Shown here one piece after another: positions 1-7,423 of a stretch of 9,088 bases of DNA. Within the stretch, counting starts at the first letter, position 1, and each line of letters opens with the position of its first letter. The notes below the pieces were generated by a model. It searched no databases. It was not told the DNA's origin and worked only from the letters and a program-made list of their open reading frames with translations. Made by a program: the position numbers and the translations under genes. This DNA comes from Desulfovibrio sp. Dsv1. GTDB lineage: Bacteria; Desulfobacterota; Desulfovibrionia; Desulfovibrionales; Desulfovibrionaceae. The stretch spans positions 1 to 9,088 of the forward strand of contig APFI01000359.1 in assembly GCA_000403945.1 (NCBI GenBank), given 5' to 3'.

Positions 1-59
1 GGCTCATTAGAGCCGCTACCGATAGGAATCCCCCGACTTTAGGCGGGGGAGGATGTCAA
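1..59 (+). mobile_element. Right end of an IS200/IS605-superfamily (IS608-type) element
   Basis: The sequence shows a small hairpin at 1-14 (GGCTC, loop ATTA, GAGCC). A larger one lies at 30-49: CCCCCG paired with CGGGGG, an A-G mismatch, one more C-G pair and a TTTA loop. The tetranucleotide GAAT (26-29) sits directly 5' of the larger hairpin, and TCAA (56-59) follows after a six-base linker. In IS608 the right end is cleaved after TCAA, which is recognised by base pairing with a GAAT guide at the hairpin foot, so all three parts are in place. The predicted element boundary is therefore 59/60. The transposase and any TnpB gene would lie left of the window and are not seen. The family call is from known IS608 mechanism plus visible motifs; whether the element is active cannot be judged. 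Confidence 0.75.
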
Positions 60-79
60 TTCAGCCCGAGTGCTTCTGT
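1..79 (+). ncRNA. Possible 3' part of a TnpB guide RNA (omega RNA)
   Basis: In IS605-type elements that carry TnpB, the right-end hairpins are transcribed as the scaffold of a guide RNA, and roughly 16-20 bases just beyond the element boundary act as the guide. Here the two hairpins (1-14 and 30-49) would be the scaffold, and the flank starting at 60 (TCAGCCCGAGTGC...) would be the guide. The guide end at 79 is a nominal length, not something the sequence defines. TnpB itself is not in the window, so the element could instead be a TnpA-only or non-autonomous copy. This is inference from family behaviour. Confidence 0.35.
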
Positions 80-124
80 AAAATCCGGCATGTCCATATA
101 TCCACAGCCGGAAGCGGGAAACGT

Positions 125-152
125 GAAAGCTCCGGCCCAAGCCGGGGCTTTC
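125..152 (-). terminator. Hairpin terminator after the efflux operon
   Basis: A 12-bp stem with a CCAA loop (GAAAGCTCCGGC pairs with GCCGGGGCTTTC, one T-G pair) lies 14 bases past the stop codon of the outer-membrane factor gene. Read on the minus strand it is followed by ACGTTTCCC, so the T tract is weak. Position and stem strength support an intrinsic terminator for the leftward operon. It could also block transcription arriving from the IS end on the left. Confidence 0.6.
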
Positions 153-166
153 AGTTTGCATGAAGC

Positions 167-1720
167 TTAGTTGCCGCTCAACGCGGGCGCGGCGGCGGAT
201 GCCGTTTTGCCCGCGTTGATTTCTTCCTGTAACAGGCGCTCGGTGTTAACCATCAGGAAGCTCGGGCTCTTGTCCGGATCAGCCCATCCGCCGCCCAGCG
301 ACATGCACACGCTGACCACCGCATTGAGGCGGTCGCGCAGGGCCGAGGCCAGTTGCAGCTCGGCGGAGAAAAGCTGGCGTTCGGCATCCAGTACGGTCAG
401 ATAGTCGGTATAGCCGTTGTCATATTGCAGGCGGGCGATATCCACCGCCCGGCACAGGCTTTTCACCTGGATCTGCATGCTGCACACAATGGCGTCCGCC
501 TCGCGCTGGGAGGTGAGCGAGGTGCGGATGTCCTGGAAGGCCATCTGCACAGTCTTCAAATACACCGCGATAGCGGCTTTTTTCTGGGCCTCGGCGTCCT
601 TCAGGTTGTACCAGTTATTGCCGAAGTCCAAGATGGGCAGGGTGCCGCTGGCACCATAGCTCCAAGCTGCTGATGGATTGATAAAAAGATTGCCCACAGC
701 TGCGCTGAGCGTGCCCAACATGCCCGTCAGAGAGATGGATGGAAAAAATCGGGCGCGGGCCACGCCGATATTGGCGTTATAAGCCATGACTAGGTATTCG
801 GCGGCGCGCACGTCGGGACGCCGTTCCAGCAGTTCAGAGGGCAGACCGGCGGGCAGCACCGGGGGCGAGGGCAGCATGCCAATGGCCTTGCCGCGCGGCA
901 TGGCGCTGTTGATTATGTCGCGCGGCGAGCGCCCCAGCAGCACGGCGAGCGCCGCCTCGGCTTGGTCCACGGCCACAGTGCTGGTGTGCACTTGGGCGCG
1001 GGCGGTTTCCACCTCAGCTCTAGCCCGCTGCCAGTCAAGTTCAGTGATGTCACCCTGCTTGTAGCGGCTGGTGTAGATGCCAAAGGCATCTTCGCGGCTC
1101 TTCAGGGTGCGCCGGGCCGTGTCCAGCTGCATGTCCAGAGCCAGCAGGGCGAAATAGCCCTGAGCCGTCTGCCCGGCCACGGAAAGCCGCAGGGCCTCAT
1201 GTCCCACCACGCTGTTCATCAGCACGTCGCTGAGCATGGTGCGGTTATTGCGGTACTTGCCCCAGAAATCCAGCTCCCAGGATGCGTTGAACGAACCCTG
1301 GTAGTTGGTGTTGGTGCGGTCGGCCAGAGTGCTGTAATTGGCGACCCTAGTGGACGAGCTTTGCGAGCTCGCGCCGCCGTCAGCGCTGACATACGGGAAC
1401 AGGGCGGATGTGGCCACACCCACCTGCGCGGCGGCGGAATCGATCTTGGCCAAGGATCCGGCCAGGTCCTGATTGTTTTTCAAGGATTCCTCGACCAGGG
1501 CCGTGAGCACGGGATCATTGAAGCGGGTCCACCAGTCCGTGTTCAGCGGCGCGGCCCCCAGATCCACTTTCCGCCACTGCTCTGGAATGTCCTGTTCAGG
1601 CCGCTCATAACGCGGCGCCAGCGAGCATGCGGAAAACAGCAAGGCGAACGTCGCCGCCAGCGTCAGCGCGCGGATCGCGGTAAAAGCCGGAGCCCGACGG
1701 ATTGTATAGGGGGCGTTCAT
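167..1720 (-). CDS. RND efflux outer-membrane channel lipoprotein, NodT family
   Basis: 517 residues, the usual length for the TolC-like outer-membrane factor of RND pumps. It forms the trimeric exit duct that carries substrates through the outer membrane. A basic N-terminus (RR at 8-9) and hydrophobic stretch end in lipobox LFSAC, giving lipidated Cys32. Family features include the early APRYERP segment, NTDWWTRFNDP, SWELDFWGKY, the ERRPDVRAAE motif and RARFFPSISLTG. Two repeated coiled halves are typical of OEP domains. The start ATG lies inside the end of the pump gene (ATGA at 1717-1720), so translational coupling is likely and fixes the start. It is the last gene of the operon, followed by a hairpin. 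The C-terminal tail is rich in Ala and Ser. OprM, AdeK and CusC are relatives; substrate range cannot be read from sequence. Confidence 0.93.
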   Translation of the reverse strand: MNAPYTIRRAPAFTAIRALTLAATFALLFSACSLAPRYERPEQDIPEQWRKVDLGAAPLNTDWWTRFNDPVLTALVEESLKNNQDLAGSLAKIDSAAAQVGVATSALFPYVSADGGASSQSSSTRVANYSTLADRTNTNYQGSFNASWELDFWGKYRNNRTMLSDVLMNSVVGHEALRLSVAGQTAQGYFALLALDMQLDTARRTLKSREDAFGIYTSRYKQGDITELDWQRARAEVETARAQVHTSTVAVDQAEAALAVLLGRSPRDIINSAMPRGKAIGMLPSPPVLPAGLPSELLERRPDVRAAEYLVMAYNANIGVARARFFPSISLTGMLGTLSAAVGNLFINPSAAWSYGASGTLPILDFGNNWYNLKDAEAQKKAAIAVYLKTVQMAFQDIRTSLTSQREADAIVCSMQIQVKSLCRAVDIARLQYDNGYTDYLTVLDAERQLFSAELQLASALRDRLNAVVSVCMSLGGGWADPDKSPSFLMVNTERLLQEEINAGKTASAAAPALSGN

Positions 1721-4700
1721 ATGTCCTCCGGATCGTCGTCATAACGGCTCTTGCCTTCATTGGGGTCTTTCTTGCCCTGCAATTTCAGCGAAAGCTGCAT
1801 AATAGTCTTGAAGAAGTACGGCACAAAGAGCGTGGCAATGCAGGTGGCCGCCAGCATGCCGCCGATGACCGCCGTGCCGATGGCGTGACGGCTGTTGGCA
1901 CCCGCGCCGGAGCTGATGGCCAAGGGCACGCAGCCCAAGATGAAGGCCAGGGAGGTCATCACGATGGGCCGGAAACGCAGGCGCGAGGCGCGCATGGCGG
2001 CCACGTCCAGACTGCGGCCATCGCGCCAAGACTCCACGGCGAATTCCACAATCAGGATGGCGTTCTTGGCGGCTAGGCCCACCAAGGTGACCAGAGCTAC
2101 CTGGAAGTACACGTCGTTGGCCAGATCCCGGAACCAAGTGGCCGCCAGTGCGCCGAACACGCCGAAGGGCACGGCGGTGAGCACGGCCAGGGGCAGGGAC
2201 CAAGACTCATACTGGGCGGCCAAGATCAGGAAGACCATGACCAAGGCCAGCACGAAGATGATGGTGGTGTCCGCGCTGGCCAGCTTTTCCTGCAGGGCCG
2301 AGCCCACCCAGCCCAAGCTGAAGTCGTTGGGCAACACCGCGTTGGCGGCCTGCTCCATGGCGTCCAAGGCTTGGCCCGAGGAATAGCCGCTGGCTGGGTT
2401 GCCCAGAATATGTGCCGCCGGAAACACGTTGTAGCGCTCCATGACCTGGGGCGCGGTGCGCCGTTCCAGGGTCATGACGGCGGTGAGTGGGATCATCTCG
2501 CCCTTGTTGTTGCGCACAAAGACGTCATTAAGCGATTCCGGCAACATACGGTAGGCGGCCTCGGACTGCATACGCACCTGGAAAGTGCGGCCCATGTAGT
2601 TGAAGTCGTTCACGTAGGTCGTGCCGAAGGTGGCCCCCATGGCCGAGAACACATCGCTGACGCTCACGCCCATGTCCTTGCAGCGCTCGCGGTCCAGATT
2701 GGCGTAGAGCTGGGGTGCGCCGGTGGAGAAGAGGTTCTGCACATTGCCGATGGCCGGATACCTAGGCGTGCCGTCGGCGTTTTTGGACATGGCCTCGGCC
2801 ACCATTTTGTTGGCGTTGGCTTCCAGCTCATAAATGGTGCCGTCGCCGCGCATCTGAATGTAGCCTTCAAAACCGCCGGTGGTGCTCATGCCGCTGATGG
2901 GCGGCGGCGTAAAGCCCAGCACCACGGCTTCGGGCTGCATCATGGTCACGGCCATGACCTTTTTGGTCAGGGCCTCGGCTGATTCATCCTCGCCTTTGCG
3001 CTCGCCCCAAGGATTGAGAGTGGCGAAAAAGGTGCCGTAATTGCTTTTCACCGATATGGAGGTGATGTCGAGGCCGTTAATGGTGGCGACGTGGGAGGCC
3101 GAAGGCTGTTTGAGCACAAAGCCGCTCAGCACTTCCGTAACCGCCGTGGTCCGGTGCTGGGAAGCGCCGTCGGCCAGAATGGCCATACCCATAATATACC
3201 CTTGGTCCTCGTTGGGTACCAGACCGCCGGGCACCACCTTGAGCAGCCAGACGATGGCCACCACCATCAGGCCGAACAGCGTCATGGCGCGCAGGCTCGA
3301 ATCCTTGATGAAGCGCACGGTGCGCAGATAGCGGTGGGTCACCCGCCCGAAGGCGTAGTTGAACCAAACAAAGGCGCGCGGCGGCGTATAGTCATGGGCA
3401 TGAGACTTGAGCAGCAGAGCGCAGAGCGACGGGGTGAGCGTCAGGGCCACAATGCCCGAAAGCACCACGGACACCGAGATGGTGATGGCGAACTGCCTGT
3501 ACATCTGGCCCGCCAGACCGCCCATGAACGACACGGGGACGAATACCGCGCAGAGTACCAGCACAATGGCGATAACCGGTGCCGTGACCTCGTTCATGGC
3601 CTTGGCTGTGGCCTCCTTGGGCGGCAGGTGCTCGGAACTCATGATGCGTTCGACGTTTTCCAGCACCACGATAGCGTCATCCACCACGATGCCGATGGCC
3701 AGTACCATGCCGAAGAGCGTCAGCGTGTTGATGGAGTAACCTAGGGCGTACATGCCCGCGAAAGTGCCGATAATGGACACCGGCACGGCGATGCAGGGAA
3801 TCAGTGTGGCCCGCCAGTTCTGGAGGAAGACATAAACCACGATGAACACCAGGATCATGGCTTCCACCAGTGTACTGATCACCTCTTTAATGGATTCTAT
3901 AACAAAGTCGTTGGTATCCACAACGATCCTGTAAGACAGTCCGTCGGGCAGGGTCTTGGCAATCTCTTTCAGGCGGGCGGTGACTCGCTCGCCGGTGGCG
4001 ATGGCATTGGCGCCGGGCAGCAGATAGACCGCGCCCATGCGTGCGGGCACGCCGTTGAAGCGGGAACTCACGCTGTAGTCCTGGCCGCCCAGCTCAATGC
4101 GGGCCACATCCTTGAGGCGCAGCATGGCGCTGTCCTCGCCGGCGCGGATGATGATCTCGCCGAACTGCTCGGGCGTGATCAGGCGTCCTTCGGTATCGAT
4201 CTGCCAAGTGAGCTGGATGGAGGCTGGCGAGGGCATATCGCCCAGACGGCCGGGCGCGAACTGCGAGTTCTGATCCTGGATAGCCTGGGCCACCTCGCCC
4301 ACGCTCAGGCCGTATTTGGCCAGCTTGTCCGGCTGAAGCCAGATGCGCATGGCGTAGCTCATGGAACCGAAGATCGAGCAGTCGCCCACGCCGGGCACGC
4401 GCTTGAGCTCGTCCACCACGTTGATTTGCATCCAGTTATGGATATAGACCTCGTCGTAGCGGCCGTCGGGCGAGTAATAGGAAAATGCCTGCAGCATGGC
4501 CGGAGATCTTTTGACCACAGCCACGCCCTGACGGCGCACCTCTTCGGGCAACAGGGTCTGGGCCAGGTTAACCTTGTTGTTGACATTGACCAGCGCCATG
4601 TCCGGGTTGGTGCCCAGAGCAAAGTAGACGCTGATGCTGCCCGAACCGGAACCGGAAGCGGCCGTGGAAGTCATGTAGAGCATGTTTTCCACGCCGTTGA

Positions 4701-4920
4701 TGTTCACTTCCAGCGGGGCCAGTACCGTGCCCGCGATGGTTTCGGCCGAAGCGCCGGGATAGGACACACTCACGTTGACTGTGGGCGGCACAAGGTCCGG
4801 ATATTGGGCGATGGGCAGCGCCTTCATGGCCAGCGCGCCCACCAATGTGATCACGATGGAAATGACTGCCGAAAGTACCGGCCGGCGCAAAAAGAGATTC
4901 GGCTTAGCGGAAGCGGCCAT
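1717..4920 (-). CDS. HAE1-type RND multidrug efflux pump, inner-membrane subunit
   Basis: 1067 residues, normal for AcrB-like pumps, and uninterrupted. It is the proton-driven inner-membrane transporter, working as a trimer that passes drugs or other amphiphiles to the outer channel. The N-terminus (FLRRPVLSAVISI) is the first membrane helix. LPIAQYPDLVPPTVNV and SYPGASAETI begin the first porter domain. Proton-relay residues are present: Asp414-Asp415 in GIVVDDAIVVLENVER (helix 4) and Lys952 in LVGLAAKNAILIVEFA (helix 10), plus the later RFRPIVMTS segment. The conserved FMGGLAGQMYRQFA lies near 465-478. The acidic tail (DDDPEDI) is unremarkable. An AGTAGG stretch just before the ATG overlaps the upstream stop and could serve as ribosome site; the gap to the adaptor gene is 6 nt. 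HAE1 membership is certain from the motifs (metal-export HME pumps look different), but the exact substrate is unknown. Confidence 0.96.
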   Translation of the reverse strand: MAASAKPNLFLRRPVLSAVISIVITLVGALAMKALPIAQYPDLVPPTVNVSVSYPGASAETIAGTVLAPLEVNINGVENMLYMTSTAASGSGSGSISVYFALGTNPDMALVNVNNKVNLAQTLLPEEVRRQGVAVVKRSPAMLQAFSYYSPDGRYDEVYIHNWMQINVVDELKRVPGVGDCSIFGSMSYAMRIWLQPDKLAKYGLSVGEVAQAIQDQNSQFAPGRLGDMPSPASIQLTWQIDTEGRLITPEQFGEIIIRAGEDSAMLRLKDVARIELGGQDYSVSSRFNGVPARMGAVYLLPGANAIATGERVTARLKEIAKTLPDGLSYRIVVDTNDFVIESIKEVISTLVEAMILVFIVVYVFLQNWRATLIPCIAVPVSIIGTFAGMYALGYSINTLTLFGMVLAIGIVVDDAIVVLENVERIMSSEHLPPKEATAKAMNEVTAPVIAIVLVLCAVFVPVSFMGGLAGQMYRQFAITISVSVVLSGIVALTLTPSLCALLLKSHAHDYTPPRAFVWFNYAFGRVTHRYLRTVRFIKDSSLRAMTLFGLMVVAIVWLLKVVPGGLVPNEDQGYIMGMAILADGASQHRTTAVTEVLSGFVLKQPSASHVATINGLDITSISVKSNYGTFFATLNPWGERKGEDESAEALTKKVMAVTMMQPEAVVLGFTPPPISGMSTTGGFEGYIQMRGDGTIYELEANANKMVAEAMSKNADGTPRYPAIGNVQNLFSTGAPQLYANLDRERCKDMGVSVSDVFSAMGATFGTTYVNDFNYMGRTFQVRMQSEAAYRMLPESLNDVFVRNNKGEMIPLTAVMTLERRTAPQVMERYNVFPAAHILGNPASGYSSGQALDAMEQAANAVLPNDFSLGWVGSALQEKLASADTTIIFVLALVMVFLILAAQYESWSLPLAVLTAVPFGVFGALAATWFRDLANDVYFQVALVTLVGLAAKNAILIVEFAVESWRDGRSLDVAAMRASRLRFRPIVMTSLAFILGCVPLAISSGAGANSRHAIGTAVIGGMLAATCIATLFVPYFFKTIMQLSLKLQGKKDPNEGKSRYDDDPEDI

Positions 4921-4926
4921 ATGTAC

Positions 4927-6045
4927 CTACTTTTGAACGGTGGGAGTCCGAGTCTGCTGCTGTTGGGTTGCAGGCTCCCGCACGCGCACTTGGGTTCCGG
5001 GCCGGGCCTTGACCAAGCCTTCGCTGATGATTCTTTCTCCGCCCTTGAGACCGGCGTCCACCAGATAGCGATCGCCCACGGCCACACTGAGGGTGACGGG
5101 GATGGCGTATACTTTGTTGTCCCTGTCCAGCCCCATGACCAGCGAGCCTTTCTGGGTCAGCACCACGCACTTTTGCGGGATGAGCACGGCGTTCTTGAGC
5201 ACGTCGCCTTCCATGTACAGACGCACATACTGCCCGGGCATGATGTGGCCGTCGGCATTGGCGAAGACCGCGCGGGCCTTGATAACGCCCGTGCTGGGCT
5301 GCACTTGGCTGTCGATGAAGGTGACTTCGCCCTCGCCCTTGTACAGGGTTCCGTCCAGCAGGCGCAGCCGCGCCTTGTAGTGCCCGTTTTTGGGAAACTG
5401 GAGCCGCTTGGTGGCGGCCAGTTGCTGGCGGCGCATGCGCTCGGGCGCGGCAATGGAGAAGTCGATATGCATGGGGTCGGTCTGGTTCACATGGGTGAGC
5501 AGGGAGTTGTTGCCCACCAGATTGCCGGGAGTGAAGTTTTCCTTGCTGCTGTAACCGGAAACCGGGGCCGTCACCTGACAATAGTCCAGATTGATCTTGG
5601 CTTGACGCAGTTCGGCCCTGGCACTTTCATAGGCAGCGCGGGCGGAGTCGCGTTCTTTCTGGGAAACGGCATTTTTTTCGTAGAGGGGGCGGATGCGCTT
5701 CCATTCGCGCTCGGCATTATTGAACTGTGCCTCGGCATGCTGTACCTTGGCCTCGTACTGGTCGCGCTCCAGCTGGAACATGAGCTGGCCCTGTTTCACG
5801 AAGTCGCCTTCCTCATACAGTCGCTTTTCAATAATGGCCTCCACCCGGGCGCGCACTTCCACAGCGCGCGAGCCCGAAGCCTGGGCCTGGTATTCGGCGG
5901 GCCAAGGCACGTCGGCCACGGTCACGTCAAAGACGGCCACCGGAGGCGACATGGCCTGCTGATTTTTTTTGTCCTCGCCGCAACCGGTAAGGGACAAGCA
6001 AAGGCCCATGACAAGGGAAAGAAAAATCAGCAGTCTCATGGTCAT
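4927..6045 (-). CDS. RND efflux periplasmic adaptor (membrane-fusion lipoprotein)
   Basis: 372 residues, normal for AcrA or MexA-type adaptors, which bridge the pump and outer channel in the periplasm. The signal peptide MTMRLLIFLSLVMG ends in lipobox LTGC, so Cys22 should be lipidated and anchored in the inner membrane. In order it shows a lipoyl half (about 55-95, VEVRARVEAIIEK... EEGDFVKQGQLMFQL), a coiled-coil hairpin (about 95-152), the second lipoyl half (YCQVTAPVSGY, about 155-165), and beta-barrel and membrane-proximal domains (NQTDPMHIDFS, DGHIMPGQYVRLYM). The tail is Gln- and Thr-rich. GGAG at 6052-6055, six bases before the ATG, supports this start. It is the first gene of a three-gene operon, so its upstream region should hold the operon promoter. 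No regulator gene is adjacent. Confidence 0.94.
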   Translation of the reverse strand: MTMRLLIFLSLVMGLCLSLTGCGEDKKNQQAMSPPVAVFDVTVADVPWPAEYQAQASGSRAVEVRARVEAIIEKRLYEEGDFVKQGQLMFQLERDQYEAKVQHAEAQFNNAEREWKRIRPLYEKNAVSQKERDSARAAYESARAELRQAKINLDYCQVTAPVSGYSSKENFTPGNLVGNNSLLTHVNQTDPMHIDFSIAAPERMRRQQLAATKRLQFPKNGHYKARLRLLDGTLYKGEGEVTFIDSQVQPSTGVIKARAVFANADGHIMPGQYVRLYMEGDVLKNAVLIPQKCVVLTQKGSLVMGLDRDNKVYAIPVTLSVAVGDRYLVDAGLKGGERIISEGLVKARPGTQVRVREPATQQQQTRTPTVQK

Positions 6046-6425
6046 GCACTACTCCGTTGCGAGCGGCGCCTTGGCGCACTCTGAAAAAGCCTTTTCGGCT
6101 CAGTGCCCGCGTGGACGTTCAGCAATGTCGATGCCGTAACGCGGTGTCGCCGCGCGGCGGCTCCATCCTGCGGTTTTCGAGCTTGAAACGTGCTGCGGCG
6201 CGTCCGAAAATCAACCGGCCGAACTGCGTCCGGACGGGCATCCGGGCGCGGGTTCCGTAAAAAGTGCTCAAATGAACTTTTAAAAATCATATTTCAGAGA
6301 AAAAAGCAAGAAATGGGCTAAGAGACAGTGGAAAAGTTATGGCGACGAATTTTTTGCTATTTCAGCTAGTTATCCACCTCCATACCTATTTGCAGCCAGC
6401 TGAAATACCAGACAAAAATTTTTCA
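6046..6425 (-). promoter_or_regulatory. Efflux operon leader with operator-like repeats
   Basis: No convincing gene lies here. The part nearest the adaptor gene (6046-6258) is GC-rich leader. The part at 6259-6425 is AT-rich. The 8-mer TATTTCAG occurs at 6290-6297 and 6358-6365, and its complement CTGAAATA at 6400-6407. The last two form an inverted repeat (ATTTCAGCT 6359-6367 and AGCTGAAAT 6398-6406). Another inverted repeat, AAAAGT (6260-6265) and ACTTTT (6276-6281), lies just downstream of a possible -10 box TATGAT (minus strand, 6286-6291). The -35 match is poor (TTTCTT or ATTTCT). This arrangement fits a repressor-controlled efflux promoter, but it is inference and the promoter itself is not strong. 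Confidence 0.35.
6084..6100 (-). terminator. Weak terminator-like hairpin in the efflux leader
   Basis: On the minus strand AGCC, loop GAAAA, GGCT is followed directly by a T run, about 40 bases before the adaptor start codon. The stem is only four base pairs, with possible outer pairing of CTGA (6081-6084) and TCAG (6100-6103). It could be an attenuator in the leader of the efflux mRNA, or chance. I give it little weight. Confidence 0.22.
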
Positions 6426-6898
6426 AAAAAATACGGGCAACGCCCCCTCAAATTCCATTCCCCGCCTTTCGGCCCGGGCGAGAACCCCATCCCTGTCGTG
6501 GCCATTGTCCGCCAAAAGTCTTTCCGCCGCAAATCCGCCAATTAGAGCGCGATTGCCCGAGCGCAATCCGCTTGTCGCGCCCTGTGTGACAAACGCCCTG
6601 ACCGGCATGTCATGCGCATCCGCGGCCAGAAGGGTGGACCTTATTTCAAGCGGCCGCTCCCACACGCCATTATCGCGCCAACGGATGAAGCGTCGGCGGG
6701 TGTCGCTCCAGCCCGCCAGGATCGGGGGGCGGATCCCGCCACGGAGCGCCAGCGCGCATAACCCGGAAGACCGCATTGACAAAACGCCGGTTTGTCGTGG
6801 GCTCCGCCGCCCCAGCTTCCTTCACGGCCGGGGGCAAATGGGGCTCGGTTTTTTCCCAAATCAGAAATATCGTGCCGCCTGCGGGCCATCATGGACAT
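6426..6898 (-). pseudogene. Degenerate IS5-family transposase
   Basis: Reading the minus strand and changing frame restores an IS5-family transposase. It begins ARRRHDISDLG, then PGREGSWGGGAHD, then (next frame, about 6724-6786) VNAVFRVMRAGAPWRDPPPD, then (next frame) GGWSDT-like text, RRRFIRWRDNGVWERPLE, and finally LAADAHDMPVRAFVT, AERLLADNGHD and ERRGMEFEGALPVF. Extra single bases explain the breaks: one A near 6785-6790 (AACCGG to AAACCGG) and one G near 6715-6720. More damage lies near the N-terminus (6850-6860). Between GVWERPLE and LAADAHDMPV about 40 residues usual in the family are absent, including the first catalytic Asp region, and the C-terminal part after ALPVF is missing. The GAGGAGCAC sequence before ATG (6896-6898) is a good ribosome site. 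Terminal inverted repeats were not found. This element is dead. Confidence 0.8.
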
Positions 6899-6929
6899 GT
6901 GCTCCTCGCTTGCGCTTGAAGACAAGCGA

Positions 6930-6958
6930 ATTATACCACAAAATAAAACTCAAGACAA
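6930..6958 (-). promoter_or_regulatory. Sigma70-type promoter upstream of the IS5 remnant
   Basis: On the minus strand TTGTCT (6953-6958) and a perfect TATAAT (6930-6935) are separated by exactly 17 bases. Transcription would start near 6923, about 25 bases before the transposase ATG, with a GAGGAG ribosome site between. This is the best promoter match I see in the window. A CCACAA (6936-6941) and TTGTGG (6961-6966) inverted repeat brackets the spacer and -35 box. The promoter reads leftward through the dead transposase toward the efflux operon, with only the weak hairpin at 6084-6100 on the way. Confidence 0.6.
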
Positions 6959-7063
6959 TATTGTGGCTACACTACCTAAGTAACTTACGGACAGTATTCC
7001 GATGTGCGTATGCGATGTGGATGCTCCCCACCCTCTCCCGCTTTCCCGTTCATTTCGTAAATT

Positions 7064-7423
7064 ATGCGCGCACGGTCCCGCTACGAGCTTGTGAACGGTT
7101 CACCTCGTTTCGTGTCTGATAAATTCCATGATGACAGCGTGTATTCGCTGGCATGGGCGATTTACGCAACGCGTCAGGACGAACTGGCGGCCTATACTCT
7201 GTCCAATGTGTTTTGCAGCAGCACTTCGCCGCATGGGCGCTTTTGCTATCTCCGCACTGGCGATGCGGTGCTGACGTGCGCCCGGTCGTGCCCCAGCCAT
7301 GCGAAGATGCAGGGGATGTTTTTGCAGCATCGGAAATCGGATATTGAAAGCGACATATCACTACAGGATTTTTTCAAAAACTTTGTGAAAGTATCCGGAA
7401 CAAGAGTGTATTCATCATATTGA
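7064..7423 (+). pseudogene. Probable phage terminase large subunit, C-terminal fragment
   Basis: 119 codons open from an ATG preceded closely by an in-frame TAA (7058-7060). The first third, RYELVNGSPRFVSDKFHDDSVYSLAWAIYATR, resembles the end of the nuclease domain of a phage terminase large subunit, where a conserved His-Asp-Asp (residues 22-24) precedes an ALAWA-type helix. An intact terminase is several hundred residues, so the ATPase and most of the nuclease are missing. The rest (Cys-rich, then an AT-rich end) is not recognised and may be read-through into foreign DNA. The position just ahead of a portal gene matches normal phage head-gene order, which supports the call. It could alternatively be an unknown small phage gene; the identity rests on a short motif. 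Confidence 0.45.

Noticed and set aside
962..1744. A 260-codon open frame on the plus strand
   Set aside because: It is antisense to the outer-membrane factor gene, with no recognisable motif.
3091..3744. A 217-codon His-rich open frame on the plus strand
   Set aside because: It is antisense to the pump gene, and the His and Gln richness comes from the complementary codons.
4426..6084. A 552-codon open frame on the plus strand
   Set aside because: It lies antisense to the adaptor gene and the start of the pump gene, both unmistakable. Its composition is His-, Gly- and Gln-rich as expected from the reverse of a GC-rich gene, with no recognisable domain.
6042..6290. Minus-strand open frame of 82 codons in the efflux leader
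   Set aside because: It is Arg-rich GC-driven text with no ribosome site and overlaps the adaptor start; better explained as leader.
6339..6545. Plus-strand open frame of 68 codons
   Set aside because: No ribosome site; it spans the operator-like region and runs into the antisense of the transposase remnant.
6996..7019. CGATGTG direct repeat, two copies six bases apart
   Set aside because: Too short and isolated, with no promoter or site that gives it meaning.
6505..7119. A 204-codon open frame on the plus strand
   Set aside because: It mostly overlaps the IS5-type remnant in antisense, and the rest crosses non-coding sequence.
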